A stretch of DNA of 64,000 nt from Maricaulis sp036231565 (GTDB lineage Bacteria; Pseudomonadota; Alphaproteobacteria; Caulobacterales; Maricaulaceae). Below, in pieces: positions 35,247-43,484 of this stretch. Made by a program: the position numbers and the translations under genes. How positions within the stretch are numbered: position 1 is the first letter of the stretch; each line of letters starts with the position of its first letter. The notes below the pieces were generated by a model. That model was not told where the DNA came from and did no database searches. It saw only the letters and a list, made by a program, of their open reading frames with translations. The stretch spans positions 1-64,000 of the forward strand of contig JAZAHA010000055.1 in NCBI GenBank assembly GCA_036231565.1, read 5' to 3'.

Positions 35247-35771
35247 ATGCGCCTTCTGCTTGCTGTGATCCTGACCCTTGCCCTGCAATCCGGGGCCTTC
35301 GCCCTCGGGGGCGGAGGCGGCGGTGGCGGTGGCAATGGTTCGTCGAACAATGCCAATGGCAATCGCTTTCTCCTGGTCTTCAACCGCACGGTCGAGGACG
35401 AGGAAGATCATGGCGACAGCTATGTCGGCGATGAGGACGAGGTGGACGACGATCCGCGTGCCTTCAACCTGCCGGCTCTCGTCGCCCCCCTGTCGCGTGA
35501 CGGACGCCTGACGGGTTTTGCCTACGTCCATGTGCGGGTGCGGGCCGCGGATGGCCAGAATGTCTGGGCGATGCAGGAGAATGCGCACTATGCGCTGGAT
35601 GCGCTCGTGCGCGCGGCCTACCGCATTCCGGTCAGCCGGGCTGATGGCCAGCAGCTGGATATTGCCAGGGCGGAAGAGGTCTGGTCGGAGGTGTTGCGCG
35701 AGCAGTATGGCGCCAACGCGATCGACCACATCGAGATTCGCAGCTCGGATACGCGCCTCCTGATGCGCTAA
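35247..35771 (+). CDS. Exported hypothetical protein with Gly-rich N-terminus
   Basis: A 174-residue unrecognised protein. The signal peptide (MRLLLAVILTLALQSGAFAL) is followed by a run of nine Gly, an Asn/Ser-rich segment and an acidic linker (about residues 48-70). The C-terminal 100 residues form a mixed alpha/beta domain with helices ALDALVRAAYRIP and ARAEEVWSEVLREQYG and a final strand IDHIEIRSSD. The domain's shape recalls the periplasmic domain of FliL-type proteins, but I would not assign it. It lies 39 bp after thiL on the same strand. Confidence 0.75.
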   Translation: MRLLLAVILTLALQSGAFALGGGGGGGGGNGSSNNANGNRFLLVFNRTVEDEEDHGDSYVGDEDEVDDDPRAFNLPALVAPLSRDGRLTGFAYVHVRVRAADGQNVWAMQENAHYALDALVRAAYRIPVSRADGQQLDIARAEEVWSEVLREQYGANAIDHIEIRSSDTRLLMR

Positions 35772-35972
35772 AGCGCCTTCGCAACTGCGGTAAGTATTGG
35801 ATTTCGAAATCCAAAGTTCGCGTGTTGCGCCGCCCCCACGACTTGGGCATAGTCCCCTTAACAATAACAAGAAGAAGCGGGGGACATGCAGACGGTCAGC
35901 GTGATTCTCACGCGTATGCTTCCCCCTATCCTTCCGTGACCAAAGAGAAGTCATAAAACGGGGCTGGAAGCC

Positions 35973-38066
35973 ATGAACATGCTTTTATTGGCCATTGGGG
36001 CCGCTCTCCTTGCCATCATCTACGGCGTCGTGCAGACGCAGCGTTTGATGGCGGCGAGCGCCGGGTCCGAGAAGATGCAGGAGATCGCATCGGCCATCCA
36101 GGAAGGCGCGAACGCATATCTGAAGCGCCAATATACCACCATCGCCATTGTCGGCATTGTCGTCTGTATCCTGATCGCGGTCTTTCTGGGCTGGCAGGTC
36201 GCCCTGGGCTTCGCCATCGGCGCGGTCCTGTCGGGCGCGGCAGGCTTTATCGGGATGCTGGTTTCGGTGCGGGCCAATGTGCGCACGACCCAGGCTGCAA
36301 GCTCCAGCCTGGCCGCCGGTCTGGCTGTAGCGTTCCGCTCCGGTGCGGTTACCGGGATGCTGGTGGCCGGCCTGGCCCTCCTGGGGGTTGCTGGTTATTA
36401 CTGGGTTCTGACTGGCCCGATGGGGCTCGTCCTGGGTGAGGGGGCCTCTGGCCGTATCATCATCGATGCCCTGGTGGCGCTCGGCTTCGGCGCCTCGCTG
36501 ATCTCGATCTTTGCCCGTCTGGGCGGCGGTATCTTCACCAAGGGTGCGGATGTCGGCGGCGACATGGTCGGCAAAATCGAAGCGGGTATCCCGGAAGACG
36601 ATCCGCGCAACGCCGCGACCATAGCCGACAATGTCGGCGACAATGTCGGTGACTGCGCCGGCATGGCAGCCGACCTGTTCGAGACCTATGCGGTGACCGT
36701 GGTCGCCACCATGGTGCTCGCGGCGATCTTCTTCACCGGCGGCCTGGCCTCGCAGATGGTGCTCTATCCGCTGGCGATTGCCGCGGTGTGCATCGTCACC
36801 TCGATCATCGGCACTTTCTTCGTCAGCCTGGGCAAGGGCACCAATGTGATGGGCGCGCTCTACAAGGGCCTCATCGTGGCGGGCATCCTGTCCATCGGCG
36901 GTTTGTGGCTGGTCACGAACTTCACAATCGGCATGGGCGAGATTGCCGAAGTGAACGGCAAGATGATCACGGGCATGAACCTGTTCATCTCCGGCCTCAT
37001 CGGCCTTGTCGTGACGGCGGCCATCATCTGGGTGACCGAATACTATACCGGCACCGGCTACCGGCCCGTGAAATCCGTCGCCCTGGCGTCCGAGTCCGGT
37101 CATGGCACCAATGTGATCCAGGGTCTGGCCGTATCGCTGGAATCCACCGCCCTGCCGGCGCTGATCATCATCGGCGGCATTCTGGGGACCTTCTCGCTGG
37201 CAGGCCTGTTCGGTATCGCCATCTCGGTGACGACCATGCTGGCCCTGGCTGGTCTGATCGTTGCGCTCGATGCCTTCGGCCCGGTCACGGACAATGCCGG
37301 CGGTATTGCGGAAATGGCGGGTCTGGACGACTCGGTGCGTGAAACCACCGACACGCTGGATGCGGTCGGCAACACCACGAAAGCCGTCACCAAGGGCTAT
37401 GCGATCGGCTCTGCGGGCCTGGGCGCACTGGTGCTCTTTGCCGCCTACACGACCGATGTCGAGCACTTGCTGGGGATCGAGCCGAACTTCTCGCTCGAGA
37501 ATCCGTATGTGATCGTCGGCCTCCTGTTCGGCGGGCTTCTGCCCTACCTCTTCGGCGGCATGTCGATGATGGCCGTGGGCCGGGCTGCGACTGCGGTCGT
37601 CGCCGAGGTGCGCCGCCAGTTCAAGGAGATCCCCGGCATCATGGAGTTCAAGGCCAAGCCGGACTACGGCAAGGCGGTGGACATCCTGACCAAGGCGGCG
37701 ATCCGCGAGATGATCGTGCCGTCGCTCCTGCCGGTGCTCTCGCCGATCGTGCTCTACTTCGTCATCCTCGGTATTGCCGATCAGGCCCAGGCCCTGGCAG
37801 CCGTCGGTGCGATGCTGCTGGGCGTGATCGTCAACGGGCTGTTCGTCGCGGTCTCGATGACCGTGGGCGGCGGCGCCTGGGACAATGCCAAGAAGTATAT
37901 CGAAGACGGCAATCATGGCGGCAAGGGCTCGGAAGCCCACAAGGCCTCCGTGACCGGCGATACGGTGGGCGATCCCTACAAGGACACAGCCGGTCCGGCC
38001 GTGAACCCGATGATCAAGATCACCAATATCGTGGCGCTCCTCCTGCTGGCCTTCCTGGCAAGCTAG
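35973..38066 (+). CDS. hppA: K+-independent H+-translocating inorganic pyrophosphatase
   Basis: A 697-residue membrane-embedded proton pump driven by pyrophosphate hydrolysis, with about 16 membrane helices. The substrate-binding signature is GGGIFTKGADVGGDMVGK with EDDPRNAATIADNVGDNVGD (about residues 185-225). In the K+-dependence determinant GNTTKAVTKG, Lys470 and Thr473 are the residues of the K+-independent H+-pumping class. Length is normal. The 201-bp upstream region is long enough for its own promoter, and a strong terminator follows. Confidence 0.97.
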   Translation: MNMLLLAIGAALLAIIYGVVQTQRLMAASAGSEKMQEIASAIQEGANAYLKRQYTTIAIVGIVVCILIAVFLGWQVALGFAIGAVLSGAAGFIGMLVSVRANVRTTQAASSSLAAGLAVAFRSGAVTGMLVAGLALLGVAGYYWVLTGPMGLVLGEGASGRIIIDALVALGFGASLISIFARLGGGIFTKGADVGGDMVGKIEAGIPEDDPRNAATIADNVGDNVGDCAGMAADLFETYAVTVVATMVLAAIFFTGGLASQMVLYPLAIAAVCIVTSIIGTFFVSLGKGTNVMGALYKGLIVAGILSIGGLWLVTNFTIGMGEIAEVNGKMITGMNLFISGLIGLVVTAAIIWVTEYYTGTGYRPVKSVALASESGHGTNVIQGLAVSLESTALPALIIIGGILGTFSLAGLFGIAISVTTMLALAGLIVALDAFGPVTDNAGGIAEMAGLDDSVRETTDTLDAVGNTTKAVTKGYAIGSAGLGALVLFAAYTTDVEHLLGIEPNFSLENPYVIVGLLFGGLLPYLFGGMSMMAVGRAATAVVAEVRRQFKEIPGIMEFKAKPDYGKAVDILTKAAIREMIVPSLLPVLSPIVLYFVILGIADQAQALAAVGAMLLGVIVNGLFVAVSMTVGGGAWDNAKKYIEDGNHGGKGSEAHKASVTGDTVGDPYKDTAGPAVNPMIKITNIVALLLLAFLAS

Positions 38067-38091
38067 GGCAGGGCATAATCACGACACAGGA

Positions 38092-38121
38092 AAGCCCCGG
38101 CCAGCTGGCCGGGGCTTTTTT
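38092..38121 (+). terminator. Rho-independent terminator of hppA
   Basis: Perfect 11-bp stem AAGCCCCGGCC (38092-38102) / GGCCGGGGCTT (38107-38117) with an AGCT loop and a run of T to 38121, 25 bp after the hppA stop. Confidence 0.93.
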
Positions 38122-38145
38122 CTTGCCTGTGGAAATTCTACGGAA

Positions 38146-38173
38146 AATACGTATAATACGAAAATTACGTATT
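38146..38173. promoter_or_regulatory. Palindromic operator over the antitoxin promoter
   Basis: Perfect 8-bp inverted repeat AATACGTA (38146-38153) / TACGTATT (38166-38173), spacer 12 bp, in an island of AT-rich DNA. A consensus -10 box TATAAT (38152-38157) starts within the left arm and runs into the spacer, 13 bp before the ATG of the Phd/YefM-like gene at 38186 counting from the end of the right arm. Binding here would block transcription, as expected for antitoxin autoregulation. Confidence 0.65.
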
Positions 38174-38185
38174 TGGAGCGTTGTG

Positions 38186-38437
38186 ATGAGCCAGCGATAC
38201 TCGACGACGGAACTTTCCAGAAACTGGAGTGAAATCAGCGCTGCGGCACAGCGGCGTCCGGTCACCCTGACGCGGCATCGCAAGGCGCAATTCGTCCTGC
38301 TCAATGTCGAGGACTACCAGGCCTTGCTGGAGCGGGCAGGGACCCGCCGCGCTCACCTTACCCGGGAGACACCCGATGATCTCGCGCGCGAGATCGAAGC
38401 CGCGATTGCCGACTACGCAGACGATTCAGAACGATAG
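38186..38437 (+). CDS. Phd/YefM family type II antitoxin
   Basis: An 83-residue DNA-binding antitoxin. The N-terminal Phd/YefM fold reads YSTTELSRNWSEISAAAQRRPVTLTRHRKAQFVLLNVEDYQALLE, and the acidic disordered tail (DDLAREIEAAIADYADDSER) would neutralise a toxin. The ATG at 38186 has GGAG 8 nt upstream. Its own promoter carries a perfect palindrome. No complete toxin gene follows; only a 29-codon frame at 38453-38542 remains. Confidence 0.85.
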   Translation: MSQRYSTTELSRNWSEISAAAQRRPVTLTRHRKAQFVLLNVEDYQALLERAGTRRAHLTRETPDDLAREIEAAIADYADDSER

Positions 38438-38452
38438 CGGATCGCGGCCGGT

Positions 38453-38542
38453 ATGGGAGATTTCGACCATTTCCAGACGGGCTGTGTAATCCGGTATTCC
38501 CTATCTATGGGCGATCGCTGGGTGCCTGATGATCGTCGGTAA
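38453..38542 (+). pseudogene. Possible remnant of a PemK-like toxin gene
   Basis: A 29-codon frame starts 15 bp after the antitoxin stop. Its first half, FDHFQTGCVIRYSLSM, resembles the beginning of the PemK-like toxins that pair with this antitoxin type (pattern G-x-V-I-R-Y-S/D-x-L-W). The frame then stops, and no continuation is seen in the other frames. This is a weak similarity from memory; a chance ORF is possible. Confidence 0.35.
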
Positions 38543-38569
38543 GCCAAGAAGTCGATAAGTGAGGGGCCG

Positions 38570-38827
38570 ATGAAGAAGCGAAACCTCGCCCTGAAGCGCT
38601 GGATGTCGGGCGTGCTGCTGCTGATCCTGCTGCCCAACCTCTATTTCACGTTCGCCCAGCCACACTGGTCGGACGCCTGGCGCGGCTATTACTTCGGCGG
38701 GACGATGCTCCTGACGGGGCTGTTCTTCTTCTTCTTTCCGACCAACCTGTCTGAAATGCGCGCATTGCGACGCTTGGAGCTGCGCCGGGACCTCAAGGCG
38801 TTCGAGCGAGAACAGAACGGCGAGTGA
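38570..38827 (+). CDS. Small hypothetical membrane protein
   Basis: An 85-residue protein with two hydrophobic helices (WMSGVLLLILLPNLYFTF and YYFGGTMLLTGLFFFFFP) and a charged, Arg/Glu-rich C-terminal tail, which is likely cytoplasmic. The start has GAGGGG 6 nt upstream. Not recognised; its only context is 70 bp upstream of the glutaredoxin-MauE gene. Confidence 0.65.
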   Translation: MKKRNLALKRWMSGVLLLILLPNLYFTFAQPHWSDAWRGYYFGGTMLLTGLFFFFFPTNLSEMRALRRLELRRDLKAFEREQNGE

Positions 38828-38897
38828 TCCGACCCGAGATCGGAACGCTGTGCCGCACCTCGCGTTGCATCCTTTGGAAGCAGACAGCGAGGCTGCA

Positions 38898-39662
38898 ATG
38901 ACTGCGACCGACACGCCGGCCGCCGGAAAGACCGCCCGTCTCTACCGCATGGTGATGCCGGACCATGTGTGCCCCTACGGCCTGAAGTCGAAAGCGCTGC
39001 TGGAGCGCAAGGGGTACACGGTCGACGACCATCATCTCACCACGCGCGAAGAGACCGACGCCTTCAAGGCCGAGCATGATGTCGAGACCACGCCCCAGAC
39101 CTTCATAGGGGCCGAGCGGATCGGCGGGTATGACGCGCTTCGTGCTTTCTTCGGCCATCCCCTGAAGGGGACGGGGCAGACCAGCTACCAGCCTGTCATT
39201 GCGCTTTTTGTCATGGCGGCGTTGATGGGAGGCGCGGTCAGCTGGCTGACCCTGGGCAGGCTGGATGCCGGGCTCTGGCTGACATCCGCCATCCCGGTCG
39301 CCATGTGCCTTCTGGCCGTGCAGAAACTGCGCGATGTCGAGAGCTTCTCGACCATGTTCCTCAATTACGACCTGCTGGCGCGCCGCTGGGTGCCCTACGG
39401 CTATCTCTATCCTTTCGCCGAGGCGCTGGCGGGTGTGCTGATGCTGGCCGGGGCACTGACCTTTATTGCTGCTCCGCTGGCGATCTTCATCGGTGGTATT
39501 GGCGCGGTGTCGGTGTTCAAGGCTGTCTATATCGACAGACGCGAGCTGAAATGCGCCTGCATGGGCGGCGGCAGCGATGTGCCGCTGGGTTTCGTCTCGC
39601 TGAGCGAAAACCTGATGATGCTGGGCATGGGCCTGTGGATGCTGGTCCGGCTGGCTGGTTAG
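38898..39662 (+). CDS. Glutaredoxin-MauE/DoxX fusion membrane protein
   Basis: A 254-residue fusion. Residues about 10-90 form a glutaredoxin-like domain with the active site C-P-Y-G (VMPDHVCPYGLKSKALLE) and the conserved TTPQTFIGAERIGGYDAL. Residues 105-254 hold four to five membrane helices of the MauE/DoxX type, ending with the C-A-C-M-G-G-G motif (KCACMGGGSDVPLG) typical of methylamine-utilisation MauE relatives. The arrangement suggests a membrane protein that moves reducing equivalents for disulfide chemistry. Its end overlaps the convergent oxygenase gene by 4 bp. Confidence 0.85.
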   Translation: MTATDTPAAGKTARLYRMVMPDHVCPYGLKSKALLERKGYTVDDHHLTTREETDAFKAEHDVETTPQTFIGAERIGGYDALRAFFGHPLKGTGQTSYQPVIALFVMAALMGGAVSWLTLGRLDAGLWLTSAIPVAMCLLAVQKLRDVESFSTMFLNYDLLARRWVPYGYLYPFAEALAGVLMLAGALTFIAAPLAIFIGGIGAVSVFKAVYIDRRELKCACMGGGSDVPLGFVSLSENLMMLGMGLWMLVRLAG

Positions 39663-40333
39663 GCGATCGGCAGGGCCCGGATCTGCAGTGCCGGTGCGAG
39701 GCCGTGATCGTTGCAGCGGTGCCAGCCGGCGATGGAGAAGCGCTCGCGCCGGGCCGGGATCACTTCGTGCGGGATGTCCTCGGACAGGAAGACGGCGAGC
39801 GTTCCGAATTCCGGCCGCACCTCGTCCAGCACCTGGTCGCTGTCGGGTGCATAGATGCGCAGATGGCCGCCATCGGCGGCGTCCCAGTCGCGATTGAGGT
39901 AGAGGACCGAGGAGAGGACGCGGTTGCGGGCGCCGCGGAAACTGTCCAGATGACGCTTGTAGAAGCCGCCGGGTTCGTAGACCGCGTAGTGGGCTTCGAA
40001 GGCGAACAGGCCCAGCATGAGGCGGTAATTCACCTCGCGGCGCAACGCTTCGGCAAAGGCGAAATAGGCGGTCTGGGCCGGGCTTGAGCCGTCGAGCCAT
40101 CTGGTCTTGTCGCGCCGGACCTGCCGGACAAGCTCGTGATCGTCGCCGCGGCCGATACCGGCTGCGGTCATTTCGGAGTCCTGCCAGAGGGTTTCGGCTT
40201 CCTGCGCCAGAGCCCCCAGCATGTCTGCATCGGCGAGGCGGCACACCGACCAGCCCCGTCCGGCGAGATCGTCGCACAGCATGTCGGCGTTGAAGGCGGG
40301 CAGGCCGGTCAGGCCCAGGGCAGGAAGGCTCAA
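39659..40333 (-). CDS. 2OG-Fe(II) oxygenase (prolyl 4-hydroxylase-like)
   Basis: A 224-residue non-heme iron dioxygenase. The iron triad is visible: HLD in FYKRHLDSFRGARNRVLSSVLYLN (His and Asp), the distal His in FLSEDIPHEVIPARRERFSIAGWHR, and the Arg nine residues later that binds 2-oxoglutarate. YLNRDWDAADGGHLRIY is the typical core strand. A TTG at 40333 preceded by AGGTG is taken as start; an ATG at 40282 is the alternative. It lies 55 bp downstream of the ACT-domain gene on the same strand. Substrate unknown. Confidence 0.85.
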   Translation of the reverse strand: MSLPALGLTGLPAFNADMLCDDLAGRGWSVCRLADADMLGALAQEAETLWQDSEMTAAGIGRGDDHELVRQVRRDKTRWLDGSSPAQTAYFAFAEALRREVNYRLMLGLFAFEAHYAVYEPGGFYKRHLDSFRGARNRVLSSVLYLNRDWDAADGGHLRIYAPDSDQVLDEVRPEFGTLAVFLSEDIPHEVIPARRERFSIAGWHRCNDHGLAPALQIRALPIA

Positions 40334-40388
40334 TGCCGTGTCACCTGTCGAAGAAGATGCGCGCTGATAGGGCCGGCGGGCCGGACGG

Positions 40389-40799
40389 TCAATCGAAATC
40401 GGAGCCGGCCGAGAGCCGTTCGAGAACGGCCATGGCGTCTTCGGCGCGGTCGACGGGCACGAAGAGATGGTCGTGAAAATAACCCGCCACCGGATTGCAG
40501 CCGATTCCGGCCCCGGCGAGGGCCTGTGCGATGGCAGCCATGAAACCGACGGCCTCGAGTGCGGAATGGATGTGCAGGGTGATACGGCGGCAGGGAAAGA
40601 CGGTTTCCAGGCCGGCGTCGGCGGCGGCCGCGGCGTCGAGAATGAGCGTGACGCCTTCATCCTCGACATAGCGCATCAGGGGCGAGAGGCCGGCTGGTTC
40701 CGGCATGCCGGGTGGCAGGGTCGCGAAGGCCCATACCCCCGGATGGAGACGGGGTGACATGCCCTCGAGCAGGGTTCCAAGATCGGTCTCGCCGTGCAT
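40389..40799 (-). CDS. ACT domain-containing protein
   Basis: A 136-residue cytoplasmic protein with two ACT-like halves (the DUF2241/ACT type). LLEGMSPRLHPGVWAFATLP comes first, then HIHSALEAVGFMAAIAQALAGAGIGCNPVAGYFHDHLFVPVDRAEDAM. The second half is the clearer ligand-binding ACT fold. Such proteins are presumed amino-acid sensors. The ATG at 40799 has AGGAG upstream. Confidence 0.85.
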   Translation of the reverse strand: MHGETDLGTLLEGMSPRLHPGVWAFATLPPGMPEPAGLSPLMRYVEDEGVTLILDAAAAADAGLETVFPCRRITLHIHSALEAVGFMAAIAQALAGAGIGCNPVAGYFHDHLFVPVDRAEDAMAVLERLSAGSDFD

Positions 40800-40873
40800 C
40801 GCGGACTCCTGTGTTCAGAGCAGATCATGGTATGGCTGATACATCATCGCCATATAGGCGGCCGGAGGATCCC

Positions 40874-41245
40874 ATGCCTGTTGAAGTCATCTCGTTGGCG
40901 GAAAAACACAGCCAGTTCAAGGATACCTGGGCGCCGCGCCGGGTGGCGCGTCTGGACAATTACGAGATCAAGCTGGCGAAGGCCGAAGGGGCGTTCGACT
41001 GGCATGCGCATCTGGAAGAGGACGAGTTCTTCCTTGTCACGCGCGGCATCCTGAAAATCGAGATCGAGAATGCCGAGCCGGTCCTTCTGGGACCGGGCGA
41101 GATGTGCGTCATTCCCAAAGGCGTGCGGCACCGGCCGGTGGCACAGACCGAGAAGGTCCACATGATGCTGATAGAGCGCGCCGGTGTGGTGAATACCGGC
41201 GACAATCCGGACAGCGATCTGACCCAGACGATCACGGACCTCTAG
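40874..41245 (+). CDS. Cupin domain-containing protein
   Basis: A 123-residue small beta-barrel. The metal-binding motifs are WHAHLEEDEFFLVTRG (motif 1, with two His and Glu) and PGEMCVIPKGVRHRPV (motif 2). The start has GGAGGA nearby. The substrate is unknown; relatives include mannose-6-phosphate isomerase-like sugar or small-acid binders. Divergent from the ACT gene across a 74-bp gap. Confidence 0.88.
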   Translation: MPVEVISLAEKHSQFKDTWAPRRVARLDNYEIKLAKAEGAFDWHAHLEEDEFFLVTRGILKIEIENAEPVLLGPGEMCVIPKGVRHRPVAQTEKVHMMLIERAGVVNTGDNPDSDLTQTITDL

Positions 41246-41346
41246 GCGATCTGCCTGGTTCGCCCATTGATCGCGACGGGTGCAGCCGTTATATCGCGAC
41301 TCCCGGCCCGGGTTTTATTTCGCGTGCAAACAAAAGAGGTCTCCGC

Positions 41347-42747
41347 ATGAGCTCCAACGCATTCGACGTGATCGTGATCGGCGGCGGACCTGGCGGCTAT
41401 GTTGCCGCAATCCGGGCCTCCCAGCTGGGTTTCAGGACGGCTGTTGTCGAGCGCGCGCATCTGGGCGGTATCTGCCTCAACTGGGGCTGTATCCCGACCA
41501 AGGCGCTGCTGCGGACCTCGGAAGTCTACCATCTCATGCAGCACGCCAAGGATTTCGGTCTCTCCGCGGAGAACGTCGGCTATGACGTCAAGGCGATCGT
41601 CGAGCGCTCGCGCGATGTCGCGGGCCGCCTGTCCGGCGGTGTCGGCATGTTGATGAAGAAGCACAAGATCCAGGTGATCGAGGGTGAGGCGAAACTGGCC
41701 AAGGGCGGCGAGGCGCCCAAGGTCATCGTCGGCCAGGACACCTATACTGCCAAGCACGTCATCCTGGCGACCGGAGCCCGGGCGCGCACCGTGCCGCAAG
41801 CCGGTCTTGAACCCGATGGCGACAAGATCTGGACCTATCGCGAGGCCATGGTGCCCGAAAGCATGCCGAAATCCGTGCTGGTCATCGGCTCCGGCGCGAT
41901 CGGTATCGAGTTTGCCAGCTTCTACAACACGATGGGCGCCGATGTGACGGTCGTCGAGATGATGGATCGCGTTCTGCCGGTCGAGGACGAGGAAATCTCG
42001 GCCTTTGCCGCCAAGAGCTTCAAGAAGCAGGGCATGACGCTGATGACCGGCGCCCAGGTCGAGAAGCTCGATACGTCGGGCAAGACGGCGAAGGTCAGTG
42101 TGAAGACATCGAAGGGCAAGACCGAGACGATCGAGGTCGAAAAGGTCATCCTGGCGATCGGCATTGTCGGCAATGTCGAAAATCTCGGCCTGGAAGAGCT
42201 CGGCGTGAAGGTCGAGAAGGGCCATGTCGTGAATGACGGTTTCGGCCGCACGAATGTGAAAGGGCTCTATGCCATCGGCGATGTCGCCGGACCGCCCTGG
42301 CTGGCACACAAGGCTTCGCACGAGGGCGTGGTCTGCGTCGAGAAGATCGCTGGCAAGGATGTGCACGCCTTCGAGACCGGGAATATCCCGGGCTGCACCT
42401 ATTGCCACCCCCAGATCGCCTCTGTCGGCCTGACCGAGGCGAAGGCGAAGGAAGCAGGGCACGAGGTGAAGGTCGGCCGCTTCCCCTTTGTGGGCAATGG
42501 CAAGGCGATTGCCCTGGGCGATGATCAGGGCCTGGTGAAGACCGTGTTCGACGCGAAAACCGGCGAACTGCTCGGCGCCCACATGGTCGGCGCCGAGGTG
42601 ACCGAGCTGATCCAGGGCTATGCCGTGGCGCGCCAGCTGGAGACGACCGAGGCCGAGCTGATGCACACGGTCTTCCCGCACCCGACCCTGTCGGAAATGA
42701 TGCATGAGAGCGTGCTGGACGCCTACGGACGGGCGCTGCACATCTGA
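41347..42747 (+). CDS. lpdA: Dihydrolipoyl dehydrogenase
   Basis: A 466-residue FAD flavoprotein, the E3 component of 2-oxoacid dehydrogenase complexes and the glycine cleavage system. The FAD-binding GGGPGGYVAA lies at residues 12-21. The redox-active disulfide is C43/C48 in GGICLNWGCIPTKALL. The NAD site is VIGSGAIGIEFASF, and the C-terminal HPTLSEMMHE supplies the catalytic His/Glu. The ATG at 41347 has AAAGAGG. No E1 or E2 gene is adjacent. Confidence 0.96.
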   Translation: MSSNAFDVIVIGGGPGGYVAAIRASQLGFRTAVVERAHLGGICLNWGCIPTKALLRTSEVYHLMQHAKDFGLSAENVGYDVKAIVERSRDVAGRLSGGVGMLMKKHKIQVIEGEAKLAKGGEAPKVIVGQDTYTAKHVILATGARARTVPQAGLEPDGDKIWTYREAMVPESMPKSVLVIGSGAIGIEFASFYNTMGADVTVVEMMDRVLPVEDEEISAFAAKSFKKQGMTLMTGAQVEKLDTSGKTAKVSVKTSKGKTETIEVEKVILAIGIVGNVENLGLEELGVKVEKGHVVNDGFGRTNVKGLYAIGDVAGPPWLAHKASHEGVVCVEKIAGKDVHAFETGNIPGCTYCHPQIASVGLTEAKAKEAGHEVKVGRFPFVGNGKAIALGDDQGLVKTVFDAKTGELLGAHMVGAEVTELIQGYAVARQLETTEAELMHTVFPHPTLSEMMHESVLDAYGRALHI

Positions 42748-42809
42748 TCTGCATCCGAAACGCGTGTGCCGGGCATCATGAGATCGAAACCTGATCTCGT
42801 GAGGATGCC

Positions 42810-43469
42810 ATGCTGAAACCTTTCCTGTTCTGTGCCGCGGCTGCGACGGCGCTGTCGGCCTGTACCTATGATGTCCATGGCAGGGGGGAGGGTCGCTCGG
42901 TCGATGCTGCCGGCCTGGTCGCCTCGCGCAATGTGGACGTACCCGGCGATGCCGAATTCTCCGGCATGTTCGTCGGCGCCGATGGGCGCGTCGGCCGGGA
43001 TCTTGAACTGTCCGGCGCGACGGTGCGCTCCAACATGATCGTCGGGCGCGACCTGGAAGCTTCCGGCGGGCGGGTGCGGTTTACCGGCGAGGTTGGCGGC
43101 GATGCTGAAATCTCGGCCGGAACGGCCGATATCGATGCGCGCATTGCCGGCAATACCGAAATCGCGGCCGGCCGGGTCACGCTGGACGGTCATCTGCGCG
43201 GATCGCTGGAGATGGATGGCGGGCACATGGTGCTGCGCGCCGATGTCGACGGTCCGGTCGAGATCCGCGGCCATGGGCGGGACGAGGGCAATGGCCGGGT
43301 CGAGATATCCGGGCGCCTGGGGCAGGGCGGCCTGGTCTGCGCTGCGGAAGTCGAGCTGCGTGCCGGGGCCCGTCTTGAGGGCGGTTTCCGCATCATCTCG
43401 GACATTCGCCCGCAGGGTGACGGTTTCAGCTGGGAAGCGCTGGACGGGCGCGATTGCGATCGGATCTAG
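42810..43469 (+). CDS. Bactofilin-like polymer-forming lipoprotein
   Basis: A 219-residue predicted lipoprotein. The signal ends in L-S-A-C, giving a lipid-modified Cys at residue 18. The mature part is a string of short beta-strand repeats of the bactofilin/polymer-forming type (DAEFSGMFVGADGRVGRDLELSG, NMIVGRDLEASGG, GEVGGDAEISAGTADIDARIAGNTEIAAG, DGHLRGSLEMDGG), likely a right-handed beta-helix. Two Cys near the C-terminus (LVCAAE, DGRDCDRI) may form a disulfide. It shares design and ending (GRDCDRI versus RRDCEDL) with the protein at 46798-47577, so the two are probably paralogs. Confidence 0.8.
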   Translation: MLKPFLFCAAAATALSACTYDVHGRGEGRSVDAAGLVASRNVDVPGDAEFSGMFVGADGRVGRDLELSGATVRSNMIVGRDLEASGGRVRFTGEVGGDAEISAGTADIDARIAGNTEIAAGRVTLDGHLRGSLEMDGGHMVLRADVDGPVEIRGHGRDEGNGRVEISGRLGQGGLVCAAEVELRAGARLEGGFRIISDIRPQGDGFSWEALDGRDCDRI

Positions 43470-43484
43470 CGGCCGCTGTGCCGG

